Shown here in pieces: positions 8,205 through 17,278 of a DNA stretch of 64,000 bases (its first letter is position 1; each line of letters starts with the position of its first letter). Both the position numbers and the translations under genes were made by a program. This stretch comes from JAPPOI01 sp028818055 (GTDB lineage Bacteria; Pseudomonadota; Alphaproteobacteria; Rhodobacterales; Rhodobacteraceae), in contig OZ253954.1 of NCBI GenBank assembly GCA_965267405.1, positions 1,054,001 to 1,118,000 on the forward strand, read 5' to 3'. Below the pieces are notes generated by a model, which had not been told where the DNA came from, did no database searches, and saw only the letters and a program-made list of their open reading frames with translations.

Positions 8205-10370
8205 CTAAGCGGGAACAAGCGCTTTGCGTTTTCGAGCCGACATCAACATCACTCCAACCACAATTGCCGCACCGGCAAGATTGGCAGCCAGATTAAGCGG
8301 CCAATAGGCGCCGACTGCGCCGGCCACCAACAATACGGCTGTGATTGGACCAATCGGTCCCTCTGAATAGAACTGGATGAGCGCGTTGGTGGCATAGATG
8401 CCAAACAGCGCGAAGAAGCCAATCTGAAGAATTTCGACGGACGTACCGGAAATCAGAGGCGTATACGCGAATAGCAGCGGTACGATATAAAGCCCCTTTG
8501 CAATCTTCCAGCTCTCAAATCCAGTGGCCATAGGCCGTGATCCGGCAATTCCGGCCGCCGTGAATGCTGCAAGGCAGACTGGGGGCGTCACGTTTGAATC
8601 TTGGCTGAGCCAGAAGATGATGAGATGGGCGGTCAGAAGGAACATGATCTGTTGTTCTTGCGCGACCAACACAGGCCGGATCGTGACGGCCACCTCAAAC
8701 GGGATTGCAGCGACAAGTTCCCACGCCTCAGATTCAGACATTCCGGCACCAACCTGCAATGCAAGCGGGTGATCAACCAAAAAGAACAACGCGGCTTGCG
8801 TCGGGTCACTGATCCCAGCAACCAACTGCTCAACGACCAGCGCATCTGCCATAATACCGGCCAAGGCCGGAGCCGTCAGAATAGCAAGAATGATGTACGC
8901 AGCAGTAACCGGCAGCCCCATACCCAGCACAAGTGATGCCAGCGCAATCAACAGGATGGCGAGCACCAGAGACCCTTGCGACCACTGCGCGATCATCAAA
9001 GAGAAGCCATTACCAACACCGCTGGTGACAATGGCGTTGTTCATAATCCCGATTGCGACAAGCAATATGGCTGTCATGATTGCCGAACGCACGCCCGTTA
9101 CCAGCGCTTCGGTGATCTTTACCGGTCCCATTGCAACCGGCTTGAAAGCTCCGTCAGGCAAAACGCGCGCCAAAAGCCCAGTCGCCCATGACGTTACGAT
9201 CAACGTCGCAATAGCCCAGCAAGCCGCAAACGCCGGCGTGACGCCAGTCAGCAGCATCCAAATCATAACGGTCAGAGGCAGTATAAATACCAAGCCGCCG
9301 GACAACAGCTTTCCACGATCGACCGTCATGTCGATCTCGGATCCGGCATCATACTTCATCGCCTCAATCCGGACGATGAAAGCAACAGAGAGGAAATATA
9401 GAAACGCCGGTACGACCGAAACCGCAACGATGGTGCCATAAGGAATGGACGTATAACTCGCCATGACAAAGGCACCAGCCCCCATAATCGGCGGCATCAG
9501 TTGCCCACCCGTCGATGCAGCTGCCTCGACCCCACCCGCAAACTTTGGGCGAAATCCGTTTGCCTTCATCAACGGAATTGTAATGACGCCAGTCGACGCA
9601 GTATTCGCGATGGCTGATCCTGAGATCGTGCCCGTCAGAGCCGACGACAAAACAGCGACAAATGCGGCTCCGCCTTTAATCCGACCGGCGACAATCTTGG
9701 AAAGTTCAATAACGAAGTCACTGGCTCCGGAGACAACAAGAAACCCACCGAAGATCATGAAGAGCGCAATGTTAGTCGACGAAATTCCGGCCAAGATCCC
9801 GAACATGCCCTCGTCATTATAGAGTGTCCGGAACATGACGTCGTTTAACGGCAGGCTGGCGGCTCGGAAAACGCCCGGCAGATAAGAACCAAGGAAAAGG
9901 ATGTAAGACAGCGACAGAATGATGAGGATCGGAATCACCCAACCTGCAACACGTCGCGATAAATCGATGCACGCGAATATAAGAAGAAGGCCGGCAGCCC
10001 AATCGACAATTGTGAATTGCCATGCTTGGCCGGTTACCGCGAGAGACCGCTCGTAAACGCCGTTCTCAGCATAGGCGACCCACAATGCGGCGGCAGCAAC
10101 CAAGGTGCCGTACGTCAGGTCGATCCACCATGCGGTGCGTGTGGTTCTTTGTGAACCCACCGGGCTGTAAAGAAGAGACGCCAAAAACGCGAACCCAGCG
10201 AAATGGATAGCGTTCTGCCACTTGCCCGGCTCAATCAGGTAAACATTGGTGACGACATGCCAAAGACCCAGAAGGACGGCAAAGCACACCATAAATACAT
10301 TCCAAGGGCTTTCGCGCATGGCTTCAGGTGCAAGTAGCCGGTCGCGTGAAACAGGCGTTTCCTGGTCCAT
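8205..10370 (-). CDS. TRAP transporter permease, fused DctQ-DctM type (TAXI class)
   Basis: 721 residues with roughly 16-18 hydrophobic segments. The N-terminal 4-TM small-subunit part (about residues 25-170) is fused to the large DctM-like permease. Characteristic permease text includes NIALFMIFGGFLVVSGASDF, GTISGSAIANTASTGVITIP and GGQLMPPIMGAGAFVMASY. It imports an organic acid or similar solute by Na+ symport, fed by the adjacent TAXI binding protein. I chose the ATG at 10370 with a G-rich SD; a GTG two codons upstream is possible. It is separated from the binding-protein gene by a strong hairpin. Confidence 0.93.
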   Translation of the reverse strand: MDQETPVSRDRLLAPEAMRESPWNVFMVCFAVLLGLWHVVTNVYLIEPGKWQNAIHFAGFAFLASLLYSPVGSQRTTRTAWWIDLTYGTLVAAAALWVAYAENGVYERSLAVTGQAWQFTIVDWAAGLLLIFACIDLSRRVAGWVIPILIILSLSYILFLGSYLPGVFRAASLPLNDVMFRTLYNDEGMFGILAGISSTNIALFMIFGGFLVVSGASDFVIELSKIVAGRIKGGAAFVAVLSSALTGTISGSAIANTASTGVITIPLMKANGFRPKFAGGVEAAASTGGQLMPPIMGAGAFVMASYTSIPYGTIVAVSVVPAFLYFLSVAFIVRIEAMKYDAGSEIDMTVDRGKLLSGGLVFILPLTVMIWMLLTGVTPAFAACWAIATLIVTSWATGLLARVLPDGAFKPVAMGPVKITEALVTGVRSAIMTAILLVAIGIMNNAIVTSGVGNGFSLMIAQWSQGSLVLAILLIALASLVLGMGLPVTAAYIILAILTAPALAGIMADALVVEQLVAGISDPTQAALFFLVDHPLALQVGAGMSESEAWELVAAIPFEVAVTIRPVLVAQEQQIMFLLTAHLIIFWLSQDSNVTPPVCLAAFTAAGIAGSRPMATGFESWKIAKGLYIVPLLFAYTPLISGTSVEILQIGFFALFGIYATNALIQFYSEGPIGPITAVLLVAGAVGAYWPLNLAANLAGAAIVVGVMLMSARKRKALVPA

Positions 10371-10400
10371 TGTCACCCCCGAATGTTTAAGAAAAGAAAT

Positions 10401-10426
10401 GAGGCGCGAGATTTTTCTCGCGCCTC
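10401..10426 (-). terminator. Intercistronic hairpin between binding-protein and permease genes
   Basis: A perfect 11-bp stem, GAGGCGCGAGA / TCTCGCGCCTC, with a 4-base T loop (A loop on the transcribed strand). On the minus strand it follows the TAXI stop by 8 bp and precedes the permease ATG by 30 bp. The following bases are AT-rich without a clean U-run, so partial termination or 3'-end stabilisation of the binding-protein message is likely. Confidence 0.65.
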
Positions 10427-10434
10427 AACTTGGA

Positions 10435-11433
10435 TTAGTTCGCCATCAGGTGGCTAGGAATTTCAAGCCCGACTTCCTTGTAGTACCGTGCAGCACCGGG
10501 GTGCAGCGGAACCGGAAGGCCAGCCATGGCTTTTTCAACGGCCATTGCCTTGGTGGCCGGGTGAATGGCCTGAAGGAATGCCAGGTTTTCGTACATTGTC
10601 TTCGTCAAAAGATAGACGTGGTTTTCATCAACATCCGCATTCACGGCCAAGAAGTTTGGCTGCGCGATAGTGTTGATGTCTTTTGCCTGACCTGGGTATG
10701 TGCCCGCAGCAATTGTGTAGGGCACCCAAAGCTGACGGCCACCGTCCATTTTAGCAAGCTGATCAGCTGTCACATCAAGGATTGTGAATCCACCCTCGTT
10801 CGATGCCATCAGCTTGGTGATAGCACCTGTTGGGGGGCCCGCAGGCATACCTGCGGCAACAGCTTGGCCATTGGCCAATGCGTCTGCCGTTGGTCCGTAT
10901 CCTGCATCGACGAGCGAGAAGTCACTGTCGACGTCAATGCCAAGGCCAGACAAAAGCACACGGTTCGAACCGATGGTGCCCGAGTTCTGGCGACCCATAC
11001 CGGCCGACATTCCCTTAAGCGCAACCAAATCGTCTACAGTACCGGTGTTCACCTTGTCGGATGGCACAACGAACTGTTCGACGTTTTGCCACAGCATTGT
11101 GACTGAGCGCAGATTTTCCTGTGGCTCTGTGATTGGTCCAGTGCCAGTCGCCGCATAAGATCCAAAGAGACCCTGCAGAATTGCGAAGTCAGCTGTACCG
11201 GCACCAAGCGCCTGAACGTTGGCTCCCGAGCCTGCCGAGTTCACGGCTGTCAGCGAGAATTTTTCCTTCGGCAGCAGCTTCACTTTCGACAGCGTCGAAA
11301 TGGCAGTACCAACCGGGTGATATGTGCCGCCCGTTGATGCGGTGTTCAGAACGTAGTCTGCGTCCTGTGCATTGGCCGCACTTGATGCAACGGCAATTGA
11401 TGCGCCCAAAGCGAGCGCTTTCCAAAACTTCAT
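10435..11433 (-). CDS. TAXI family TRAP transporter solute-binding protein
   Basis: A 332-residue periplasmic protein. A signal peptide covers about residues 1-23 (MKFWKALALGASIAVASSAA, cleavage after ANA), followed by the TAXI-family opening LNTASTGGTYHPVGTAI and later GSGANVQALGAG. It captures solute for the fused permease encoded downstream; the ligand is unknown, though other TAXI proteins bind glutamate or other carboxylates. The start at 11433 is supported by GGGAGG, and a longer frame is rejected. The 16-bp palindrome at 11536-11551 lies about 100 bp upstream, in the expected promoter region. Confidence 0.93.
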   Translation of the reverse strand: MKFWKALALGASIAVASSAANAQDADYVLNTASTGGTYHPVGTAISTLSKVKLLPKEKFSLTAVNSAGSGANVQALGAGTADFAILQGLFGSYAATGTGPITEPQENLRSVTMLWQNVEQFVVPSDKVNTGTVDDLVALKGMSAGMGRQNSGTIGSNRVLLSGLGIDVDSDFSLVDAGYGPTADALANGQAVAAGMPAGPPTGAITKLMASNEGGFTILDVTADQLAKMDGGRQLWVPYTIAAGTYPGQAKDINTIAQPNFLAVNADVDENHVYLLTKTMYENLAFLQAIHPATKAMAVEKAMAGLPVPLHPGAARYYKEVGLEIPSHLMAN

Positions 11434-11535
11434 CGAATGTCCTCCCATTGAGTGACCGTTTGAAGGTCAACTCTCGTTTTCGGTTATCGTGTGAAGACAA
11501 GATATGAAGAAATTTGCGTATCTCAAATTATTTCT

Positions 11536-11551
11536 CTGCGGAAATCCGCAG
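11536..11551. promoter_or_regulatory. Palindromic operator candidate upstream of the TAXI gene
   Basis: CTGCGGA-AA-TCCGCAG: arms of 7 bp are perfectly complementary with a 2-bp centre. It lies between the regulator stop (11554) and the TAXI start (11433). A near-identical palindrome occurs at 14658-14673 before the kinase gene. The likely binding protein is the adjacent NtrC-family regulator; this is inferred from position and sequence sharing. Confidence 0.65.
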
Positions 11552-11553
11552 GG

Positions 11554-12855
11554 CTAGCTGTTTAGCAGCTTTGACTTGTCGATCGCGAGCTTTGAAACCT
11601 TCTCGTTCAACGTCCGCCGCCCTATTCCCAAATGAGCAGCCGCATCGTCCATCCGACCTTGAGCAATGACGATCGCTTGCGAAATGATCTCTTTCTCAAA
11701 GACAGCCACCGCCTCGCGCAAAGTATCCGGCATCGTTTGTGTCGTGGGAATGCCAATCAACGCTTGCCTGACGGAACCTACACCGCGACGTTCCGCAAGC
11801 ACACGACGTTCAACCACGTTCTGCAATTCCCGAACGTTCCCGGGCCAATCATGGGCGATCAACGCCGCATAATCGTCATTCGTCGTTTCAGGCAATGGGA
11901 GGTCATACAAGGCGGCGATCCGGCCAAGATAGTGCCTGTAAAGAAGAAGAATATCGTCTCCGCGTTCCCGAAGATCCGGAATCTCGATAACCAAGGTATT
12001 CAATCGAAACAAAAGGTCTTCACGCAGCGAACCGTTGGCTACCGACGCTTCCAAGTCCTGAGACGCTGCAGATATGATGCGAATATCCTGGGTCTCAGTT
12101 TCGATGGCGCGCAAGAATTTGGACTGGGTTTCCAAGGGCATGGATGTCAGCTCATCAAGGAACAATGTTCCACCATGCGCCTTTTCAAGTAGCGAGGGTC
12201 CGTCTCCTCCGCCAATGACGTGTTGTTCAAATCCGTCTGGTGGAATTGCGGCACAGTTTACAGCGATAAAAGGCTTCTCTGGTCCCGCACCAAGGTCGTG
12301 AAGGGCTCGCGCAACGAGTTCTTTCCCGGTGCCGGTTCGACCCCTAATTAATACATTTGCGGGGACATCAGCGTAATCGAAAACCAACGACCTCACGGTG
12401 TTGATCTCAGGACTGTCGCCAATCAATACCTGCGACAAATCCGTCAAACGCGTCAGTTTTTCCTGTAGTTCGTTGGCCCTGTTTTCAAGCTGACGCATCC
12501 GCACCGCATTGGACAAAATCGTTAGCAAACGCCTAGGGTCAAAGGGTTTTTCCAAAAACGAATAGGCCCCTCCCTGTATAGCGTCTACTGCCATCGGGAT
12601 ATCCCCATGCGCTGAAATGAGAATAATTGGTGCGGCCGAGACGTCTCGAGCCTTTGACAAGAATTCCAGGCCACTCATGCCAGGCATACGCACATCACAC
12701 AGGACGGCATCTCTTTGCCTCTCCGTCAGAGTGGACAGCGCTTCTTGACCGTCTTTTGCAGAACTGACCTCGAAATCAGCGGTCTCCAAAAGGTGAGTCA
12801 GCGACACACGCATTTCTCGGTCGTCATCAATAATCAGAATGGACCCTTTGGTCAT
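11554..12855 (-). CDS. NtrC/DctD-family response regulator lacking the GAFTGA loop
   Basis: 433 residues: receiver domain (phospho-acceptor D54 in LCDVRMPG, K103), AAA+ domain with Walker A GRTGTGKE (172-179), Walker B TLFLDE (230-235) and an Arg-finger region DLLFRLN, then a C-terminal Fis-type helix-turn-helix (about 395-430). The sigma54-contacting GAFTGA loop is missing: between NCAAIPP and EKAHGGTLFLDE only about 18 residues occur, reading GFEQHVIGGGDGP. It therefore may not engage RpoN, as known for Rhodobacter capsulatus NtrC. It overlaps the kinase stop as ATGA and probably controls the TRAP-TAXI genes. Confidence 0.9.
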   Translation of the reverse strand: MTKGSILIIDDDREMRVSLTHLLETADFEVSSAKDGQEALSTLTERQRDAVLCDVRMPGMSGLEFLSKARDVSAAPIILISAHGDIPMAVDAIQGGAYSFLEKPFDPRRLLTILSNAVRMRQLENRANELQEKLTRLTDLSQVLIGDSPEINTVRSLVFDYADVPANVLIRGRTGTGKELVARALHDLGAGPEKPFIAVNCAAIPPDGFEQHVIGGGDGPSLLEKAHGGTLFLDELTSMPLETQSKFLRAIETETQDIRIISAASQDLEASVANGSLREDLLFRLNTLVIEIPDLRERGDDILLLYRHYLGRIAALYDLPLPETTNDDYAALIAHDWPGNVRELQNVVERRVLAERRGVGSVRQALIGIPTTQTMPDTLREAVAVFEKEIISQAIVIAQGRMDDAAAHLGIGRRTLNEKVSKLAIDKSKLLNS

Positions 12856-14579
12856 GGTTTGCCTCTCTCAACCAACGGCAAAGTCACGATAAATTCGGCG
12901 CCACCGGAATTGGAATCACTCACGCTTAATTCTCCTCCGTGTGAAACGATGATCTCAGCCGTGATCGAAAGCCCAAGACCCATTCCAACCCCCGACGGTT
13001 TCGTACTGAAAAATGGTTCCTGAAGCTGGTCAATTGAAGCGCCACCGAGGCCGGGTCCATTGTCGGTAATCGTAATCTGTGCCCAGCCGTTCGCCTGCTT
13101 TGCCCGAATGACGATCTTCGGATGATGCGTTCCCTCTAACGCCTGAACTGCGTTCCGGATCAAGTTCACAAAGGCCTGCTCGAGTTGAATGCGTTGTGCT
13201 TCGACAAGCAAATCAGGATCGACATCGACCTCTAACTCCACCGATCCGCTTTCAAGGTCATGCTGAACCAACGCGAGTGACTCTTGAATGCATTGTTGCA
13301 GAAGTGCAGGCTCGAGCTCTCGCGCTCCTTCGCGCGCAAAAAACCGAAGCTGCCCGGTGATGGAATCCATTCGATCCGCAAGGCGCTTCAGATTATCTGA
13401 TGTCTCGCGAGAGGTAATTTCATTTCCCAACTCTGCGGCGGCCAAATGGGTTTTCAATGCTGAAATTGGCTGACCCAACTCATGCGTCACCGAAGCAGCC
13501 AACTGGCCAAGTGCCGCAAGTTTCGAGGTTCTTTTCAACTCATCCTGCGTTTCCTGAAGCCGCGCATTGGTTGCAATCAAATCTCGACGGTGGTTCTGCG
13601 AAACCTCAAGTGCAGCGGCAATTCTTTGTGAGCGTAGGTAGGTTGCAAACCCGATGAGAATGGCGATCAGTGTGCCAAGAAGACCAGTTGCCACCAGCGT
13701 TTGGCGCAGCACGGAAGCCTCTGGCTGCAAAAGGTAAACCGTCCATCCACGCCAATCAGACGCACCGCTTGCCACAAGATATGTTCGTCCATCAACTGCA
13801 AGCGTTCCCCTCGAAACTTGCGTGGCGTCAAGCCGCTCCAATGGTTCGTTGCCAAACTGGCGGCTTCCTCGAATGGACTCCCTAGTTGCCTCCGGCAAAT
13901 CGTTCAACGTTTGGTAAAGCCAGTCGGGTATGGACGACAAAACGACAATTCCATCGCCATTGACGGCAAAGACATGGTCGCCACCACTTTCCCATGACGC
14001 TTGAAGTTCACTCACGTCCAACTTGATGGCCATGACGCCGATGGGTGTCCCGTTCGAGTCTGACATCGGTTCGGCCACGAAGTACCCGGGTCGTCCAGAC
14101 GTTGCTCCGATCGCAAAATAATCGCTGCGGTTTCCATTCAAAGCATTCTGAAAGTAAGGCCTGAACCCATAGTTTTGTCCGACAAAACTGTAGGTTTCGC
14201 CAGAATTTGATGATGCTACGACCAGCCCGGTCGTATCCATAACATAAATTGCTTCCAGCTTGGCTTCGTCAGCGAACCTTCGAAGAGTTTCGTTGACTTC
14301 ATCGGTCGATACCCCTGAGAAGGCAGCGCGGAGTTCCTCGCTACGCGCAAGGATGTAAGGCAAGTGCTGATGCTGACGCAAAGCCTCGTTCAACGATCGT
14401 TGATACAGGGACAGCCTGTTTTCTGCGTCTGCCTGTACTTGCCGTTCAAAAAACCTTAGAGATCCGAAAAAGACCGCAGAAGTCACTAGCAGGACTGTCA
14501 GAACCAATACAAAAACGATGGTTCTGCGCATGCGCGTTGGGTCGGCACCATGAAATTCTGGTCGGGAATCGGCCACCAT
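12852..14579 (-). CDS. Sensor histidine kinase, DctB-like
   Basis: 575 residues. TM1 is at about 19-40, a large periplasmic double-Cache/PDC sensor domain at about 45-290, TM2 at about 295-315, a coiled-coil linker at about 325-355, HisKA with phospho-acceptor H366 in SVTHELGQPI, and HATPase with NLIRNAVQAL (N box) and DNGPGLG (G1). It senses an extracellular ligand, probably the TAXI substrate or a related acid, and phosphorylates the downstream regulator to which it is coupled by an ATGA overlap. The palindrome at 14658-14673 lies 79 bp upstream, suggesting autoregulation. Confidence 0.92.
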   Translation of the reverse strand: MVADSRPEFHGADPTRMRRTIVFVLVLTVLLVTSAVFFGSLRFFERQVQADAENRLSLYQRSLNEALRQHQHLPYILARSEELRAAFSGVSTDEVNETLRRFADEAKLEAIYVMDTTGLVVASSNSGETYSFVGQNYGFRPYFQNALNGNRSDYFAIGATSGRPGYFVAEPMSDSNGTPIGVMAIKLDVSELQASWESGGDHVFAVNGDGIVVLSSIPDWLYQTLNDLPEATRESIRGSRQFGNEPLERLDATQVSRGTLAVDGRTYLVASGASDWRGWTVYLLQPEASVLRQTLVATGLLGTLIAILIGFATYLRSQRIAAALEVSQNHRRDLIATNARLQETQDELKRTSKLAALGQLAASVTHELGQPISALKTHLAAAELGNEITSRETSDNLKRLADRMDSITGQLRFFAREGARELEPALLQQCIQESLALVQHDLESGSVELEVDVDPDLLVEAQRIQLEQAFVNLIRNAVQALEGTHHPKIVIRAKQANGWAQITITDNGPGLGGASIDQLQEPFFSTKPSGVGMGLGLSITAEIIVSHGGELSVSDSNSGGAEFIVTLPLVERGKP

Positions 14580-14657
14580 TATCGCTCCTCCGTCGGTAGT
14601 TCACGGCGGATTCCCCAATTTGTAAACAACTGCAGTCGATACAAAAAAAGCCTACCC

Positions 14658-14673
14658 TGCGGAATTCCGCAGA
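14658..14673. promoter_or_regulatory. Palindromic operator candidate upstream of the two-component operon
   Basis: CTGCGGAATTCCGCAG is a perfect 16-bp palindrome in the 174-bp gap between the ribokinase stop and the kinase start. It differs from the site at 11536-11551 only in the central bases, so both are probably bound by the same regulator. Confidence 0.65.
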
Positions 14674-14753
14674 GCATTCATCCCATAAGACGGCCCATGT
14701 TCTGGCAAATCACAATAGATTTTTGGAATGAGCGAAGCGCGAGCTTTTCTACT

Positions 14754-15674
14754 TTATGAACCCAGAAAGCTATCGACCTCTGCACGCGTCGGCATGGACG
14801 CGGCCGCACCGGGACGCGTTACTGAAATTCCAGCCGTTGCACATCCGAAACGAACGGCTGCTTCAGAGCCCTTACCTTCCGCCAAGGCGACCGCAAAACC
14901 GCCATTGAACGCGTCGCCGGCAGCGGTTGTTTCAACAACTTCTCCAGCGGCTGTGGCTTCGACATGCAGCGTCTCGTTTCGCGACCGGAGAAGCACACCG
15001 TTTTCCCCAAGTGTGATCAAAGCTGTGCCAACACCCAATTCCAATAACGCGTCTGCGGCACGCTCCGCCGACGACAGATCGCTCACCACAATGCCTGTGA
15101 GCCCTTCCGCCTCGCTTTCGTTTGGCGTGATGTAGTCACACAACGGGAAAGTCTCTTTGGGCAACTCGGTCGCGGGTGCCGGGTTCAAAATTGTGATTGC
15201 CCCGGCTGCCTTCGCCATCTGCAAGCCTCTAATCGCGGCATCCATCGGTTGTTCAAGCTGCGTCAGGAAGACCGAGGCGCCTTCGATTAGATCAGAATTC
15301 TCTTCGACGTCTTCCTGCGAGATCTCGCCGGCCGCTCCGGGACAGACGATGATGGCGTTATTGCCCGTCGTTTCTTCGACAAAGATACTTGCAGCTCCCG
15401 TTGGAACCTCACCAAGCTGACGTATCACAGGTGAAACCCCAGCATCTTTCCATGTTTGAAATGCCAGATCGGCAAACACGTCTCTGCCAAGCCGCGAGAT
15501 AAAATGAACGTCTCCGCCGGCACGTGCGGCAGCCACCGCTTGGTTCGACCCCTTGCCGCCTGGACCCAAAGAGAAACTGTTCCCTACAAGCGTCTCCCCC
15601 ATGACCGGCGCCCGGTCTGCACGAAATGTCGCGTCAGCCGCGAATATTCCAAGAACAACAATGCGACCTGTCAT
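14754..15674 (-). CDS. rbsK: Ribokinase
   Basis: 306 residues of the PfkB family. The N-terminal GPGGKGSNQAVAAARAGG stretch is the ribokinase substrate signature, and the C-terminal ATP/catalytic motif is TTAAGDAFNGGFAVAL. It phosphorylates D-ribose (possibly another pentose or nucleoside-derived sugar) to the 5-phosphate. The start at 15674 has GGGGAGG upstream; a longer frame adds nine unlikely residues. Neighbouring apt and MTA phosphorylase genes suggest a loose grouping of ribose/purine salvage functions, though they are separate transcripts. Confidence 0.9.
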   Translation of the reverse strand: MTGRIVVLGIFAADATFRADRAPVMGETLVGNSFSLGPGGKGSNQAVAAARAGGDVHFISRLGRDVFADLAFQTWKDAGVSPVIRQLGEVPTGAASIFVEETTGNNAIIVCPGAAGEISQEDVEENSDLIEGASVFLTQLEQPMDAAIRGLQMAKAAGAITILNPAPATELPKETFPLCDYITPNESEAEGLTGIVVSDLSSAERAADALLELGVGTALITLGENGVLLRSRNETLHVEATAAGEVVETTAAGDAFNGGFAVALAEGKGSEAAVRFGCATAGISVTRPGAAASMPTRAEVDSFLGS

Positions 15675-15797
15675 TTCGGTCCTCCCCAAGCTCGGCGACA
15701 CCGCACCATATTCACGTGCCGGTCACAGCACTATTTGGACATCCTTCTTTCTGGAACGACTGGACGCAAGTAAGAACCTTGTTTCAATGGAGCGGTC

Positions 15798-15826
15798 AAA
15801 AAAGCCCCGCCCGGTATGGGCGAGGC
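15798..15826 (-). terminator. Rho-independent terminator of apt
   Basis: On the minus strand the sequence reads GCCTCGCCC-ATACC-GGGCGGGGC followed by six T. The 9-bp stem has one G-U wobble in RNA. It lies about 90 bp after the apt stop, and its orientation matches apt. Confidence 0.85.
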
Positions 15827-15913
15827 GAACTCTTTCTCTTGGCACAATGCTCGCGAGCACAATCAAGCTAATCGGCGTTTACTAAATTTCGCTTAATTTG
15901 ATTCAAGATGAAG

Positions 15914-16456
15914 CTAAAGACCGTCAAAAGCGCAAAGTGCGTGTACGTCCATTCCCAAGTTCTCAAGCTTTTTGCGCCCGCCAAGTTCGGGCAGATCGAC
16001 GATAAATGCGCATCCTACAATGTCGGCTCCCAAGCGTTCCAAAAGCTTTATGCCTGCTTCTGCGGTACCACCCGTTGCCAAAAGGTCGTCCACAACTAAT
16101 ACCTTTTCACCCGCATCGATGGCATCGTCATGAACTTCCATCACGGCTTCACCGTATTCGAGTTGATAGTCTTGGCTAATGGTCGTGCCCGGCAGTTTTC
16201 CTTTTTTGCGAATAGGAACAAAGCCGACAGACAGCTGATGCGCAATTGCGCCGCCAATAATGAAGCCCCGCGCCTCAAGGCCCACGACTTTGTCAATTTC
16301 TTCGCCCGCGTATGGATGCAATAACTGGTCGACGCAGATGCGAAATCCACGCGGATCGGCAAACAACGTCGTCACGTCCCGGAACATGATACCGTCATGC
16401 GGGAAGTCGACGATTGTTCGGATATAGTCTTTGACGGTTTTCTTCCGGTTTTCCAT
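15914..16456 (-). CDS. apt: Adenine phosphoribosyltransferase
   Basis: 180 residues, the usual Apt length. The opening KDYIRTIVDFPHDGIMFRDV and the PRPP-binding loop VLVVDDLLATGGTAEAG are diagnostic. It converts adenine plus PRPP to AMP, salvaging adenine released by the MTA phosphorylase encoded nearby at 17275. It is divergent from the DsbA-like gene at 16508, with about 50 bp between starts. Confidence 0.97.
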   Translation of the reverse strand: MENRKKTVKDYIRTIVDFPHDGIMFRDVTTLFADPRGFRICVDQLLHPYAGEEIDKVVGLEARGFIIGGAIAHQLSVGFVPIRKKGKLPGTTISQDYQLEYGEAVMEVHDDAIDAGEKVLVVDDLLATGGTAEAGIKLLERLGADIVGCAFIVDLPELGGRKKLENLGMDVHALCAFDGL

Positions 16457-16507
16457 CCATCACCCTTTGCGTTGCGCCCGACGCATCAGAACGACAAGAT
16501 CGACGAT

Positions 16508-17278
16508 ATGGCAAGAGAAGTTGGTGAACAAAAGGGATGGTCCCGCCGCAACGCCCTACTTATTGGCTTGGGTTTAGTAGCCGTTGCCGGTGGGTGGCAG
16601 CTTTGGTTGAAACGACCCCGCCCGTTTAGTTTCCAAGCAATTCCGGGTTTGCCAGACTGGCGCATGTTGGAATTTGACGGTCTTTCAGTGAGCAGTGGCA
16701 GTGCGACCAGCGCTATTTTTGCAGGGTTGGAAGCAGACGGCGACAACGTTGCGCCTCTTCCAGTAGGCGATCTATGTGACACTCTTTTCCAGAACCCTGA
16801 ACAAGGCGTGCCCATAGCACTTTTCTCAGATTTCTTCTGCCCATATTGCCGCGTTCTCACTGCACGCATGGCTGACAGGATAAAGCGTGGTACTTCCGGA
16901 ATTGCCGTAACATGGCATGAATTACCTTTGCTGGGTCAATCATCAGTCATCGCCGCAAAAGCTGCGCTCGCTGCCGACAATCAAGGCGCGTACCCGGAAT
17001 TCTCGACGAAACTGATGCAATCACCATTTCGACCTTCGCCGCAATTTCTTGCGCAGATTGCGGAGGCGACGGGAATAGACGCCGAAACTCTTTTGTCAGA
17101 CATGGAAAGCGCTGACGTTCAGAACAGACTGACGGCAAGTCTGGCAGCTTCGAAAACACTTGGAATCTGGGCAACCCCTGCAATGGTCGTCGGCCGTACA
17201 GTCGTCATGGGGCAAATCAGTGATGACGAGCTGGACACATTGATCGAGATTGAAGCCGGAGCACAGTCGATCTGTTAG
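16508..17278 (+). CDS. DsbA family thioredoxin-fold protein, membrane anchored
   Basis: 256 residues from the ATG at 16508; the longer open frame overlaps apt and is rejected. A positively charged start is followed by a hydrophobic segment at about 16-34 (signal anchor), then a DsbA/Com1-like thioredoxin fold with redox motif CPYC at 111-114 (FSDFFCPYCRVL) and a cis-Pro region ATPAMVVG near 230. It probably acts as a periplasmic thiol oxidase or isomerase. No clear SD is visible. The 3' end overlaps the convergent mtnP stop by 4 bp. Confidence 0.85.
   Translation: MAREVGEQKGWSRRNALLIGLGLVAVAGGWQLWLKRPRPFSFQAIPGLPDWRMLEFDGLSVSSGSATSAIFAGLEADGDNVAPLPVGDLCDTLFQNPEQGVPIALFSDFFCPYCRVLTARMADRIKRGTSGIAVTWHELPLLGQSSVIAAKAALAADNQGAYPEFSTKLMQSPFRPSPQFLAQIAEATGIDAETLLSDMESADVQNRLTASLAASKTLGIWATPAMVVGRTVVMGQISDDELDTLIEIEAGAQSIC

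Noticed and set aside
14698..14760. A 20-codon plus-strand frame (MFWQITIDFWNERSASFSTL) between the kinase and ribokinase genes
   Set aside because: It has no ribosome-binding site, overlaps the ribokinase end, and lies in the likely promoter region.
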